Below, in pieces: positions 45,247-53,290 of a DNA stretch of 64,000 nt. The DNA comes from Paracoccus sigandri (GTDB lineage Bacteria; Pseudomonadota; Alphaproteobacteria; Rhodobacterales; Rhodobacteraceae). Within the stretch, counting starts at the first letter, position 1; every line of letters starts with the position of its first letter. The translations under genes were made by a program, and so were the position numbers. The stretch lies in the NCBI RefSeq assembly GCF_003709565.1, contig NZ_QNRC01000006.1:124001-188000 (forward strand), given 5' to 3'. A model generated the notes under the pieces. That model did no database searches, had not been told where the DNA came from, and worked only from the letters and a program-made list of their open reading frames with translations.

Positions 45247-45812
45247 TGGCGGGGATCGGCCATAATCGCGGGCCGGACCCGGCGGGAACGTCATGGCGCA
45301 GCCATTGCTGGCGGCAGGCGCGCCGGTCGCTGCTGCCGGTCCTGCCGGTCGAGGTGGTGCGGCTGCGCGTGCGCCGGGCGCAGGCGCTGGGGCTGGACTA
45401 CCGGACCTATGCCGGGCTGCGCGCCACGACCGGGCGCGACCTGATCGCCTTCCTGTTCTCCTCGAACGCGCTTGGCGTCTTCCGCGACGGGGCGCCGCTT
45501 GCGCCGGGCCGCGAGGCGATGCTGGCGCGGCTGGCGGCCGACCGGCACCTGGGTGCGGGGCCGGGGCTGGACCCGCAGGCGCTGGGGCGGCGGATCGCGG
45601 CCGTCTCGGCCCGCCCGCTGCCGGTCTTCGGCACCGGCTGGGCGGCGATGCGCGACGAGATGAAGGCCTGGCTGCGGATGCAGAACCTGCCGGGCGATGC
45701 CGTCCTGATGGTCGGCGAGACGGATCACGAGGCCGAGATGATGGCCGCCGGCGGCCTGGCCGGCTTCATCTCGGGCCAGCAGTATTTCGGGGGGATGCGA
45801 CATGCAGTATGA
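45246..45812 (+). CDS. unknown protein inside the riboflavin operon
   Basis: A 188-residue protein I cannot assign to a function. It begins MAGIGHNRGPDP, a motif seen at the start of several alphaproteobacterial hypothetical proteins. The body is Arg/Leu-rich: VVRLRVRRAQALGLDYRTYAG, then RDLIAFLFSSNALGVF, and a C-terminal VGETDHEAEMMAAGGLAGF. No signal or membrane helix is present. It is coupled by a 1-base overlap to ribE and an 11-base overlap to ribBA, so it is likely functionally linked with flavin synthesis. Confidence 0.8.
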   Translation: MAGIGHNRGPDPAGTSWRSHCWRQARRSLLPVLPVEVVRLRVRRAQALGLDYRTYAGLRATTGRDLIAFLFSSNALGVFRDGAPLAPGREAMLARLAADRHLGAGPGLDPQALGRRIAAVSARPLPVFGTGWAAMRDEMKAWLRMQNLPGDAVLMVGETDHEAEMMAAGGLAGFISGQQYFGGMRHAV

Positions 45813-46920
45813 AGAACCGGGCCGGATCGAGCGCGACCTGTCGGACGCCATTTCCTCGGTCGAGGAGATCATCGAGGATGCGCGCAACGGGCGGATGTTC
45901 ATCCTTGTCGACCACGAGGACCGCGAGAACGAGGGCGACCTGGTCATCCCCGCCCAGATGGCAACGCCGGATGCGATCAACTTCATGGCGACCCATGGGC
46001 GCGGGCTGATCTGCCTTGCCATGCCGGGCGAGCGGATCGACGCGCTGGGGCTGACGCTGCTGAGCCCGAAGAATTCCAGCCGCCACGAGACCGCCTTCAC
46101 CATGTCGATCGAGGCGCGCGAGGGCGTGACCACCGGCATCAGCGCCCATGACCGCGCCCGCACCGTCAGCGTCGCCATCGACCCGACCAAGGGCGCGCAG
46201 GACATCGCCACCCCCGGCCACGTCTTCCCCCTGCGCGCGCGGGCGGGGGGCGTGCTGGTCCGCGCCGGCCATACCGAGGCGGCGGTGGACATCTCGCGCC
46301 TGGCCGGGCTGAATCCCTCGGGCGTCATCTGCGAGGTGATGAACGAGGACGGGACGATGGCGCGGCTGCCCGACCTGGTCGCCTTCGCCCAGAAGCACGG
46401 GCTGAAGATCGGCACGATCAGCGACCTGATCCGCTATCGCCGCCGCCACGACAACCTGATCGCCGAGCGCGCCCAGCAGGCGGTGACATCGGCCCATGGC
46501 GGCGACTGGATGATGCGCATCTTCGCCGACGAGACGCAGGGCGCCGAACATATCGTGCTGACCAAGGGCGACCTGGCGGCACCGGGGCCGGTGCTGGTCA
46601 GGATGCACGCGCTGGACCCGCTGCACGACGTGCTGGGCATCGGGCGCGAGGATTCGGGCAGCGTGCCCGCCGCGATGCGCGCCATCGCGGCCGAGGGGCG
46701 GGGCGTCGTGGTGCTGATCCGCGACCTGACCAACACGGTGGCCCGTTCCGACGCGATCGGCGCACATACGCTGCGTCAATATGGCGTCGGCGCGCAGATC
46801 CTGTCGGCCCTGGGCCTGTCCGAGCTGATCCTGCTGACCAATACCGCGCCCGTGAAGGTGGTGGGGCTTGACGGCTACGGACTTTCGATCCATTCCACCC
46901 GGCCTATCCCCAAGGACTGA
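45802..46920 (+). CDS. ribB: 3,4-dihydroxy-2-butanone 4-phosphate synthase with degenerate GTP cyclohydrolase II domain
   Basis: Two-domain RibBA-type protein, 372 residues. The N-terminal RibB domain (1-210) has the acidic site DHEDRENEGDLV and the HTEAAVD motif, so it should make the four-carbon unit. The C-terminal RibA-like domain (215-372) lacks the zinc-binding cysteines expected after the MHALDPLHD position (normally ..EC-TGD-FGS-RCDC), and no cysteine follows Cys181. GTP cyclohydrolase activity is therefore improbable. Overlaps the unknown gene by 11 bases; ribH follows after 3. Confidence 0.92.
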   Translation: MQYEEPGRIERDLSDAISSVEEIIEDARNGRMFILVDHEDRENEGDLVIPAQMATPDAINFMATHGRGLICLAMPGERIDALGLTLLSPKNSSRHETAFTMSIEAREGVTTGISAHDRARTVSVAIDPTKGAQDIATPGHVFPLRARAGGVLVRAGHTEAAVDISRLAGLNPSGVICEVMNEDGTMARLPDLVAFAQKHGLKIGTISDLIRYRRRHDNLIAERAQQAVTSAHGGDWMMRIFADETQGAEHIVLTKGDLAAPGPVLVRMHALDPLHDVLGIGREDSGSVPAAMRAIAAEGRGVVVLIRDLTNTVARSDAIGAHTLRQYGVGAQILSALGLSELILLTNTAPVKVVGLDGYGLSIHSTRPIPKD

Positions 46921-46923
46921 GCC

Positions 46924-47475
46924 ATGGCCTCGCATACCCAGCATCACGAATTGCCCCTGCCGCGCTTCGACCGTCCCGTGCGGCTGCTGATCGTGGTGGC
47001 GCCCTATTACCAGACCATCGCCGGCAACCTGGTCGCCGGTGCCCGCGCCGTGGCCGAGGCCGCCGGCGCCACCGTCGATCTGGTCGAGGTGCCCGGCGCG
47101 CTGGAGATCCCGACCGCCATCGCCATGGCCGGGCGGCTGGCCGATTACGACGGCTTCGTGGCGCTTGGCTGCGTGATCCGGGGCGAGACGACGCATTACG
47201 ACACGGTCTGCAACGACAGCTCGCGCGGGCTGACCTTGCTGGGGCTGCAGGGGCTGGCGATCGGCAACGGCATCCTGACGGTCGAGAACGAGGCCCAGGC
47301 CGAGGTTCGCGCCGATCCCGCCGGGCAGAACAAGGGCGGCGGGGCGGCCGCCGCCGCGCTGCACCTGATCGCGCTGTCGCGCGGCTGGGCCGGGCGGCGC
47401 CGGGACGAGGGCCGCCCGCAGGAAACCGACGTGATCCGCCTTGCCGGCGAGCTGGACGGGCAGGGCCAGGCATGA
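46924..47475 (+). CDS. ribH: 6,7-dimethyl-8-ribityllumazine synthase
   Basis: Condenses the pyrimidine and the four-carbon phosphate to lumazine. The 183 residues show APYYQTIAGNLVAGA, VEVPGALEIPTAIAMA, and the signature GCVIRGETTHYDTVCN with the catalytic His, followed by GILTVENEAQAEVRAD. The C-terminal tail (after 150) is slightly longer than usual. Stop overlaps nusB (ATGA). Confidence 0.96.
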   Translation: MASHTQHHELPLPRFDRPVRLLIVVAPYYQTIAGNLVAGARAVAEAAGATVDLVEVPGALEIPTAIAMAGRLADYDGFVALGCVIRGETTHYDTVCNDSSRGLTLLGLQGLAIGNGILTVENEAQAEVRADPAGQNKGGGAAAAALHLIALSRGWAGRRRDEGRPQETDVIRLAGELDGQGQA

Positions 47476-47978
47476 GCGCCGCCGACGCATCCCCGCCCGC
47501 CGCCCCCCGGCCCGACCGGCGCGCCCTCAGCGCCGCCGCGCGGCTCTATGCGGTGCAGGCGCTGTTCCAGATGGAGGCGGCCGGCCAGGGCGCCGACCGC
47601 GTCATGCGGGAGTTCCTGACCTACCGCATCGGCGTCGAGGATGAGGGCGGCTCCCAGCCCGAGGCCGACGAGACGCTGTTTTCCCGAATCGTCGATGATG
47701 CGGTGATCTGGCAGTCGAAGATCGACAAGGCGACCGATCGCGGGCTGGTGGCGAAATGGCCGATCGACCGCATCGACCCGGTGCTGCGCGCCCTGTTCCG
47801 CGCCGCGGGCGCCGAGCTGGTGACGCCGCGCACGCCGCCGAAGGTCGTCATCACCGAATATGTGCGCCTGTCGCAGGCCTTCTTCCCCGAGGGGCGCGAG
47901 TCGAAATTCGTGAACGCGGTCCTGGACCATGTCGCGCGCGAATTGCGGCCCGACGCCTTTCCGCCTGCGGCCAACTGA
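47472..47978 (+). CDS. nusB: transcription antitermination factor NusB
   Basis: All-helical rRNA antitermination factor, 168 residues. AARLYAVQALFQMEAAGQG near residue 17 and the C-terminal EYVRLSQAFFPEGRESKFVNAVLDHVAREL (in two parts) are family segments. It binds NusE/S10 and boxA RNA. Coupled to ribH as in many proteobacteria. A downstream membrane protein follows after 66 bases. Confidence 0.96.
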   Translation: MSAADASPPAAPRPDRRALSAAARLYAVQALFQMEAAGQGADRVMREFLTYRIGVEDEGGSQPEADETLFSRIVDDAVIWQSKIDKATDRGLVAKWPIDRIDPVLRALFRAAGAELVTPRTPPKVVITEYVRLSQAFFPEGRESKFVNAVLDHVARELRPDAFPPAAN

Positions 47979-48044
47979 CCTCTTCCGCGACGGCGTGGTT
48001 GCGCTATGATGGGGCGTTCCGTCCCGCATCTCAGGTGCCGCGCC

Positions 48045-48356
48045 ATGCCGCAGCTGGTCCGTCTCTATATCCGCAGCGTCGCCCTGGGCTTCGCGCTTGC
48101 CGTCCTGTTCACCGCCCTGCTGATCGGTCTGGACGTCGCCCATCTGCGGCATCTGGTGCTGTCCTCGCCCCTGGGCTGGCTGGCGGCGCTGATGCTGGTG
48201 ATCTTCAACGGCATCCTCTTTTCCGGCGTGCAGTTCGCCTTCGTGGTCATGCGCATGGCCGAATCGCGCCCGCCGGCCGGCGGGCGCCGGCAGCCGGTCG
48301 CCTTCCTGCGCCCGGCCGAGGCCGCCGTCAGGGTTCCCGCCGCGCCGCGCGACTGA
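48045..48356 (+). CDS. small hypothetical membrane protein
   Basis: A 103-residue protein with two hydrophobic segments (about 8-28, LYIRSVALGFALAVLFTALL, and 40-64) and a basic, Pro/Arg-rich cytosolic tail (ESRPPAGGRRQPVAFLRP). No family recognised. AGGTG lies upstream of the ATG; in-frame ATGs 39 bases upstream are less likely. It may be the last gene of the riboflavin transcript. Confidence 0.65.
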   Translation: MPQLVRLYIRSVALGFALAVLFTALLIGLDVAHLRHLVLSSPLGWLAALMLVIFNGILFSGVQFAFVVMRMAESRPPAGGRRQPVAFLRPAEAAVRVPAAPRD

Positions 48357-48769
48357 TCGCAGCAACGTGTGGGGCGGACCCGAAGGCCGCAGTTGCGTGT
48401 CGATTTTGCAACAGAATTCCGCCTTGGGCAGCAAGCCGCTTCTGCCTGTTTTTTCGGCAATCACAGGATTGTTGCAAATGTGACGATCGGCGTTTCGAAC
48501 GATCCGGTTTGGCCAGGCGCAATTTATCGACCAAATATCCGGGCTTCCACCCGCCGGCGACGGGTTCCCGGAATTCGCTTCACGATTGTATTTCGGCAGA
48601 TCCTTGCCGCCTTCACGTTTGCTCCGTTTTCCTCACGAATTTGGCATTTCCTCGTGTTCGGCGCAGGTCTTTGAACCGGAGAAGGGCGGGTTTAATTGAT
48701 CCACAGCAGCGATGCAGTGGCACTGACAAGGCCACCAATACGAAACTCGAGTTCATGAGGAAACACGAG
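48357..48769. other. 413-base AT-richer intergenic region
   Basis: No convincing gene on either strand. It is noticeably richer in A and T than its flanks. TTTGCAACA (48405-48413) and TGTTGCAAA (48470-48478) form a 9-bp inverted repeat 56 bases apart. It presumably holds the promoter and a long leader of the DUF481 gene, or a small RNA. Confidence 0.5.
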
Positions 48770-49627
48770 ATGAAACACGTTAAGCTTCTTGGCACTGCCG
48801 CCATCCTGGCCGCTCTGTCCGTGCCTGCCTACGCGCAAACCGAAATCGCCGCGGGTGCCGATGCGACGGGCGTGGGCGAGATCGACCGTGCGATCACCGA
48901 TGTGCAGGACGACGTGCGCGACGACTTTGCCCGCAGCGCCGATCCCTATCGCCACGGCCCGGCCGAGCGCCGCGAGGGCCTGTCGGGCTCGATGTCGCTC
49001 AGCTATTCGGGCAGCACCGGCAACAGCGATCGCCAGGACCTGCTGATCGGCGGCCGGGTGTCCTATTCGCAGAACAACTGGCAGCAGACCATCGGCATGC
49101 TGATCGAGTTCACCGAAACCGATGCCGGCGAGAAGGATGACGAGAAGGTCTCGGTCATCTATGACGCGCAGTACTACATGAACGACCAGTTCTACATCTT
49201 CGGTCTGGGTCGCTTCGTGGTCGACGGCACGGCCGAGGCCGGCGACGGCAACCTGCGCCGCGATGGCCTGATCGCGGTTGGTCCGGGCTACCGGATCATC
49301 AACAACGACACGACCGCTTGGCGCGTCCAGGCCGGTGTCGGCTATCGCTATGGTATGTACCAGGGTGAAGATTCGGAATCGGAAGTCGGCTACATCGTGT
49401 CGTCGCGGCTGTATCACCGCTTCAACGAGAACATCTTCATCACCAACAACACCGACTATCTCGATTCGGGTGGGGATCTGCCGCACATCATCACCAACGA
49501 GCTGGGCGTGAACTTCGCGATGACCGAGGCGCTGGCCACCCGCGTCAGCTACACGACCGAATATGTCGAGGATCGCGAAATCCGCACCGACAACAAGCTG
49601 GGCGTTTCGATCGTCTACGGCTTCTGA
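48770..49627 (+). CDS. DUF481-family outer-membrane beta-barrel protein
   Basis: A 285-residue exported protein: signal peptide MKHVKLLGTAAILAALSVPAYA, then a helical acidic segment (VGEIDRAITDVQDDVRDDFA), then a DUF481 (YdiY-like) beta-barrel: GSMSLSYSGSTGNSDRQDLL, VSVIYDAQYYMNDQFYIFG, and a C-terminus ending VSIVYGF with the outer-membrane Phe. ATG 48770 has GAGG eight bases upstream; a strong terminator follows. The codon bias and isolated strong signals suggest high expression. Substrate unknown. Confidence 0.88.
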   Translation: MKHVKLLGTAAILAALSVPAYAQTEIAAGADATGVGEIDRAITDVQDDVRDDFARSADPYRHGPAERREGLSGSMSLSYSGSTGNSDRQDLLIGGRVSYSQNNWQQTIGMLIEFTETDAGEKDDEKVSVIYDAQYYMNDQFYIFGLGRFVVDGTAEAGDGNLRRDGLIAVGPGYRIINNDTTAWRVQAGVGYRYGMYQGEDSESEVGYIVSSRLYHRFNENIFITNNTDYLDSGGDLPHIITNELGVNFAMTEALATRVSYTTEYVEDREIRTDNKLGVSIVYGF

Positions 49628-49654
49628 TCTTCCCTCGGATCGAAGTCTCTCTCG

Positions 49655-49683
49655 AAGGGCGGCCCGCAAGGCCGCCCTTTTTC
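49655..49683 (+). terminator. intrinsic terminator after the DUF481 gene
   Basis: AAGGGCGGCC (49655-49664) pairs with GGCCGCCCTT (49670-49679) around CGCAA, followed by TTTT. Confidence 0.92.
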
Positions 49684-50015
49684 ATGCGGAAGGGGCGCAT
49701 GAAAAGAGCCGCCGCTGCAGGGGGCAGGGCGGCTGGCGCTTGTTCTGGATGGGCGGCGGGAACCGCAGCGACCGCGGCAGCACGAGATTTCCCGAAAGCC
49801 TGGAGTACCAGGTGGGCGCCAGGTAACGTGACCAGGATCACGCCAGAGCCGGCCCCCTCGGAAAAGTTATAGGCCAGTGGAAAAATGGCCGCTCGCGAGA
49901 AGAGCAGAAACCCGCCAGGAACGACAGATAGGGGGGATGCCCGCCGCTTTCAAGCACCTGGCGCGGCTGGCCGGGCGCTTGCATGATGTTTCGCTTTTGT
50001 TCTATGATGCGCCTC
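49684..50015. other. 332-base gene-free region before mmcB
   Basis: I see no supported gene. It contains the symmetric CGTGA-CCAGGA-TCACG (49827-49842) and a TATAAC on the minus strand (near 49870), neither tied to a gene, and the mmcB promoter at the right end. Confidence 0.45.
49979..50008 (+). promoter_or_regulatory. mmcB promoter with LexA-type box
   Basis: TTGCAT (49979-49984) and TATGAT (50003-50008) are 18 bases apart. The spacer holds GTTT-N7-GTTC (49988-50002), one mismatch from the alphaproteobacterial LexA box GTTC-N7-GTTC. The -10 box ends seven bases before the mmcB ATG. Confidence 0.6.
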
Positions 50016-50486
50016 ATGCCAAGCACCGCCACTGACCCGATCCTGCCCCCCATGCCCGGCCAGCGGCTGGCGCGCGGCGTCGCGCGGCTGCTGGTCAGCC
50101 TGGACCATGCGGTGCTGACCGAATTCGTCCCGGCGCGCGGGCTTCGGGTCGATCTGATCAGCCTCGGCCCGAAGGGCGAGCTGTGGATCGTCGAATGCAA
50201 GAGCAGCCGCGCCGATTTCGCCTGCGACCGCAAGTGGCAGGGCTATCTGGACTGGTGCGACCGCTATTTCTGGGCCGTGGACGGGGATTTTCCGGCCGGG
50301 CTTCTGCCCGATGATACCGGCCTGATCCTGGCCGATCCCTACGGCGCCGAGATCCGGCGCATGGCGCCCGAGGCGCGGCTGGCCGGGGCGCGGCGCAACC
50401 GGCTGATGCGCGACTTCGCCCGCGCCGCCGCCTTGCGCCTGCAGCGGCTGCAGGATCCCGAAATGCTCAGCGCCGGGGTTTTCTAG
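50016..50486 (+). CDS. mmcB: MmcB-family DNA repair protein
   Basis: A 156-residue protein of the MmcB family, an SOS-linked DNA repair factor in Caulobacter with a restriction-nuclease-like fold. Conserved motifs are RVDLISLGPKGELWIVECKSS, with the Asp...Glu-x-Lys nuclease pattern (D, E-C-K), and WQGYLDWCDRYFWAVD. ATG 50016 was chosen because the -10 box is seven bases upstream and no Shine-Dalgarno is seen. Its end overlaps the convergent DUF6324-like gene by 20 bases. Confidence 0.88.
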   Translation: MPSTATDPILPPMPGQRLARGVARLLVSLDHAVLTEFVPARGLRVDLISLGPKGELWIVECKSSRADFACDRKWQGYLDWCDRYFWAVDGDFPAGLLPDDTGLILADPYGAEIRRMAPEARLAGARRNRLMRDFARAAALRLQRLQDPEMLSAGVF

Positions 50487-50685
50487 GCTTTCCGCCCTTC
50501 GGCCCCATGGCCCGCGCGGCCTCGGCCGCGGCCAGCAGTTCCTCGGCGATCTCGGTCGCTTCGTCGGGGTCGAAATCCAGCGGCAGGTCGATGCCCTCGC
50601 CCTCGACATAGATCCGCACCATGCCGCGATCGGTCGGACCGACCTGCAGATTGGCGGCGACCTGGCTTTCGCTGTTGATGCTCAC
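50467..50685 (-). CDS. small conserved protein (DUF6324-like)
   Basis: A 72-residue protein, (M/V)SINSESQVAANLQVG at the start, then a beta segment RGMVRIYVEGEGIDLPLDF, then an acidic helix EATEIAEELLAAAEAARAM and a basic tail. From memory it belongs to DUF6324 of Rhodobacteraceae, function unknown. The start is GTG 50685 with GGGGAAGGG upstream; the longer frame beginning MCKPASV is unsupported. Confidence 0.7.
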   Translation of the reverse strand: MSINSESQVAANLQVGPTDRGMVRIYVEGEGIDLPLDFDPDEATEIAEELLAAAEAARAMGPKGGKPRKPRR

Positions 50686-50787
50686 GGCCCTTCCCCTCTT
50701 GTTGAAGGGTTTTCTGTAACCCTTCGGGAAAATCCCGGCAAGACAGGCTTGCAACCTGACCGAAGCGGGTTTACACACCGCATCCGT

Positions 50788-50864
50788 GCCGCCTTAGCTC
50801 AGTTGGTTAGAGCGCTGGATTGTGGATCCAGAGGTCCCCCGTTCAAGCCGGGGAGGCGGTACCA
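50788..50864 (+). tRNA. tRNA-His (GTG)
   Basis: 77 bases with encoded CCA. The anticodon stem CTGGA/TCCAG encloses TTGTGGA, anticodon GTG. The acceptor stem is GCCGCCT/AGGCGGT with a G1:U72 wobble. Position 73 is A and the base before G1 (50787) is T, so no G-1 is encoded: the atypical alphaproteobacterial tRNA-His identity. Confidence 0.97.
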
Positions 50865-51051
50865 TCCCAATCAACGGGTTGGACGGTAAGCCCCGCGGCT
50901 TGAAGCTTGCGGCTGCCGTGACGCCGCCGGGCCGTCCCTGGGACAGCGCGCTCCTTCGGCGATGGCCGCGCTGCGCAGCTGGCGGCGTCATTTTCCTTTT
51001 CAAATCAGCTTTCTCGGCTATCCTCGGCATGGAATCAACCGGAGAGTGCCG

Positions 51052-52518
51052 ATGTGCCGTGCCTGCTTCGAGACTGACGCCGAACCCGCCCGCCTTCATT
51101 TCTGCCATTGCGGCACGCCCGAGACCCAGGCGGCGATGCGGCGGATCGAGGCCGACATCTCGCGTCGCCAGCTTGTCGGCGGCATGTCCGCCGTGGTCGG
51201 GATGTTCGCGGCCTTCGGCCTGGCGCCGCGGCAGGTCCGGGCGCAGGCGCAGGCGCCGGCCCGGCCGCTGCTGCTGACCAATCTGCGGCTGTTCGACGGC
51301 ATGGCGCTGTCGATCCGCGAAGGCGTCGAGATCCTGGTCGAGGGCGGCGCCATCGCCGCCCTGCCGGCCGCCGGGCAGGGACCCGAGGATGCCGAGCGGA
51401 TCGATTGCGGCGGGCGCACGGTCATTCCCGGCCTCATCGATACCCATTGGCACGCCACCCTGGCCTCGGTCAGCCAGATCGCGGCGATGACCCAGGATAT
51501 CGGCTTCGTGCATCTGATGGCGGGCCGCGAGGCGCAGGCGACGCTGATGCGCGGCTTCACCACGGTGCGCGACGTCGGCGGCCCGGCCTTCGGGCTGCAG
51601 GCGGCCATCGACCGGGGCGTGGTCGAGGGGCCGCGCATCTTCCCCTCGGGGGCGATGATCTCGCAGACCTCGGGCCACGGCGATTTCCGCTTCTCGAACG
51701 CGCTGCCGATGATGCCCTCGGACCCGGCCGATTACGCGATGCGGCAGGGCATGACGGCCATCGCCGACGGCGTGCCCGAGGCGCTGCGCCGCACGCGCGA
51801 GCAGCTGATGAAGGGCGCGAGCCAGATCAAGATCACCGCGGGCGGCGGCGTGGCCTCGCAATACGACCCGCTCGATTCCACCCAGTTCACCGAGGCCGAG
51901 ATGCGCGCCGTCGTCGAGGCGGCCGAGGACTGGGGCACCTATGTCTGCGCCCATGTCTATACCTCGAAGGGCATCCAGCGCTGCATCCGCGCCGGGGTGC
52001 GGTCGATCGAGCATGGCCAGCTGGCCGACGAGGAAACCGTGCGCATGATGGCCGATCACGGCACATGGTGGTCGATCCAGCCCTTCCTGGCCGACGAGGA
52101 CGCCAACCAATATGCCGATCCCAAGGCGCAGGCCGGCCAGCGCATGGTGGCCGAGGGCACGGTGCGCGCCTTCGAGCTGGCCCAGGCCCATGGCGTCGAC
52201 TGGGCCTTCGGCACCGACATCCTCTATGGCGGCGGGGAAAGCCAGGGGCGGCAGCTGGCCAAGCTGGCCCGCTTCATGTCGCCGCTGGAGGCGCTCTATC
52301 GCGCGACCGGGGCGGCGGGCGAATTGCTGGCGCTGTCGGGGCCGCGCGCGCCCTATGACGGCCGGCTGGGGGTGATCGCCGAGGGCGCGCTGGCCGACCT
52401 GCTGGTCGTCGAGGGCGATCCCGAGGCCGACCTGTCATGGCTGGCCGATACCGGCAATCTGCGGCTGATCGTGAAGAACGGCCGGATCCACAAGGACAGC
52501 CTGCGGGGGGGCGAGTGA
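51052..52518 (+). CDS. Tat-type metal-dependent amidohydrolase with Cys/His N-terminus
   Basis: A 488-residue amidohydrolase of the imidazolonepropionase/prolidase-like group. The metal site is visible as PGLIDTHWHATL near residue 140, the Lys region ASQIKITAGGGV, His in VCAHVYTSKG and SIEHGQL, and FGTDILYGGG. The N-terminus is unusual: MCRACFETD...HFCHCGTPE, then a twin-arginine motif SRRQLVGG and hydrophobic stretch ending VRAQA, giving an n-region of about 40 residues. GGAGAG precedes the ATG. Coupled to the downstream barrel gene (TGATG). Confidence 0.85.
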   Translation: MCRACFETDAEPARLHFCHCGTPETQAAMRRIEADISRRQLVGGMSAVVGMFAAFGLAPRQVRAQAQAPARPLLLTNLRLFDGMALSIREGVEILVEGGAIAALPAAGQGPEDAERIDCGGRTVIPGLIDTHWHATLASVSQIAAMTQDIGFVHLMAGREAQATLMRGFTTVRDVGGPAFGLQAAIDRGVVEGPRIFPSGAMISQTSGHGDFRFSNALPMMPSDPADYAMRQGMTAIADGVPEALRRTREQLMKGASQIKITAGGGVASQYDPLDSTQFTEAEMRAVVEAAEDWGTYVCAHVYTSKGIQRCIRAGVRSIEHGQLADEETVRMMADHGTWWSIQPFLADEDANQYADPKAQAGQRMVAEGTVRAFELAQAHGVDWAFGTDILYGGGESQGRQLAKLARFMSPLEALYRATGAAGELLALSGPRAPYDGRLGVIAEGALADLLVVEGDPEADLSWLADTGNLRLIVKNGRIHKDSLRGGE

Positions 52519-53255
52519 TGGCCATGGCAAGGATCGCCGCGCTTGGCGCATTGGTCATTTCGGCGGTGGCCCTGCCCGCCGCGGCGCAGGAGGGCGGCTG
52601 GACCGGCCAGGTCACGCCCTATGTCTGGGGCGCGGGGATCGGCGGCGACGTCACGCCCTTCACCGGCGCGCCGACCCTGACGCTGGACAAGTCCTTTTCC
52701 GAGGTGATGGAGGATCTGGACGGCGCCTTCTTCCTGTCGGGCTATGCCCGCCGGGACCGGCTGGTGCTGATGGGCGATCTGAGCGTCTCGTCCAGCTCGC
52801 GCGAGGGGCTGGTGCCGCCGGGCGTGCCCGCGCGGGGCAAGATCCGGCAAAGCTCGCTGACCCTGGCGGCGGGCTATCGCGCGCTGGACACGCCCGACAT
52901 GCATCTTGACGTGCTGGGCGGCGCGCGGCTGTGGCAGATCGACGGGCTGGTCGACGTGATGGGCGGCGCGGTCCATCGCAGCGGGGACAAGGACTTCATC
53001 GACCCGATCGTCGCGCTACGGGCGAATTTCACCCTGTCGCCGCGCTGGAGCGCCTTGTTCTATGCCGATTTCGGCGGCTTCGGCGTCGGCTCGGAGCGGA
53101 CCAGCCAGATCGTCGCGACGGCGAATTACCAGCTGACCGACAGGCTCTATGTCTCGGGCGGCTACCGGCAGCTGAGCGTGGATTATCGCGAGGGCGGAAC
53201 GCGCATCGACATGACCATGGGCGGCCCGCTGCTGGGCGTCACCCTGCGGTTCTGA
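52518..53255 (+). CDS. outer-membrane beta-barrel-like protein
   Basis: A 245-residue exported protein with signal peptide (cleavage likely after PAAA near residue 22) and alternating beta-strand pattern: WTGQVTPYVWGAGIGGDV, then strands such as LTLAAGYRALDTPDMHLDVLGGARLW, shown here in parts, and the C-terminal LLGVTLRF ending in Phe, typical of outer-membrane barrels. Start overlaps the amidohydrolase stop, so the two are probably used together. No named family. Confidence 0.78.
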   Translation: MAMARIAALGALVISAVALPAAAQEGGWTGQVTPYVWGAGIGGDVTPFTGAPTLTLDKSFSEVMEDLDGAFFLSGYARRDRLVLMGDLSVSSSSREGLVPPGVPARGKIRQSSLTLAAGYRALDTPDMHLDVLGGARLWQIDGLVDVMGGAVHRSGDKDFIDPIVALRANFTLSPRWSALFYADFGGFGVGSERTSQIVATANYQLTDRLYVSGGYRQLSVDYREGGTRIDMTMGGPLLGVTLRF

Positions 53256-53290
53256 GCGCGCCCGGACCCGCCCGCGATCGCGGAACGGCA

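Noticed and set aside
48694..48705. DnaA-like TGATCCACA upstream of the DUF481 gene
   Set aside because: Single one-mismatch box with no second box or promoter relation; likely chance.
49684..49872. 62-codon open frame after the DUF481 terminator
   Set aside because: Low-complexity Ala/Arg product, no ribosome-binding site, begins in the terminator tail.
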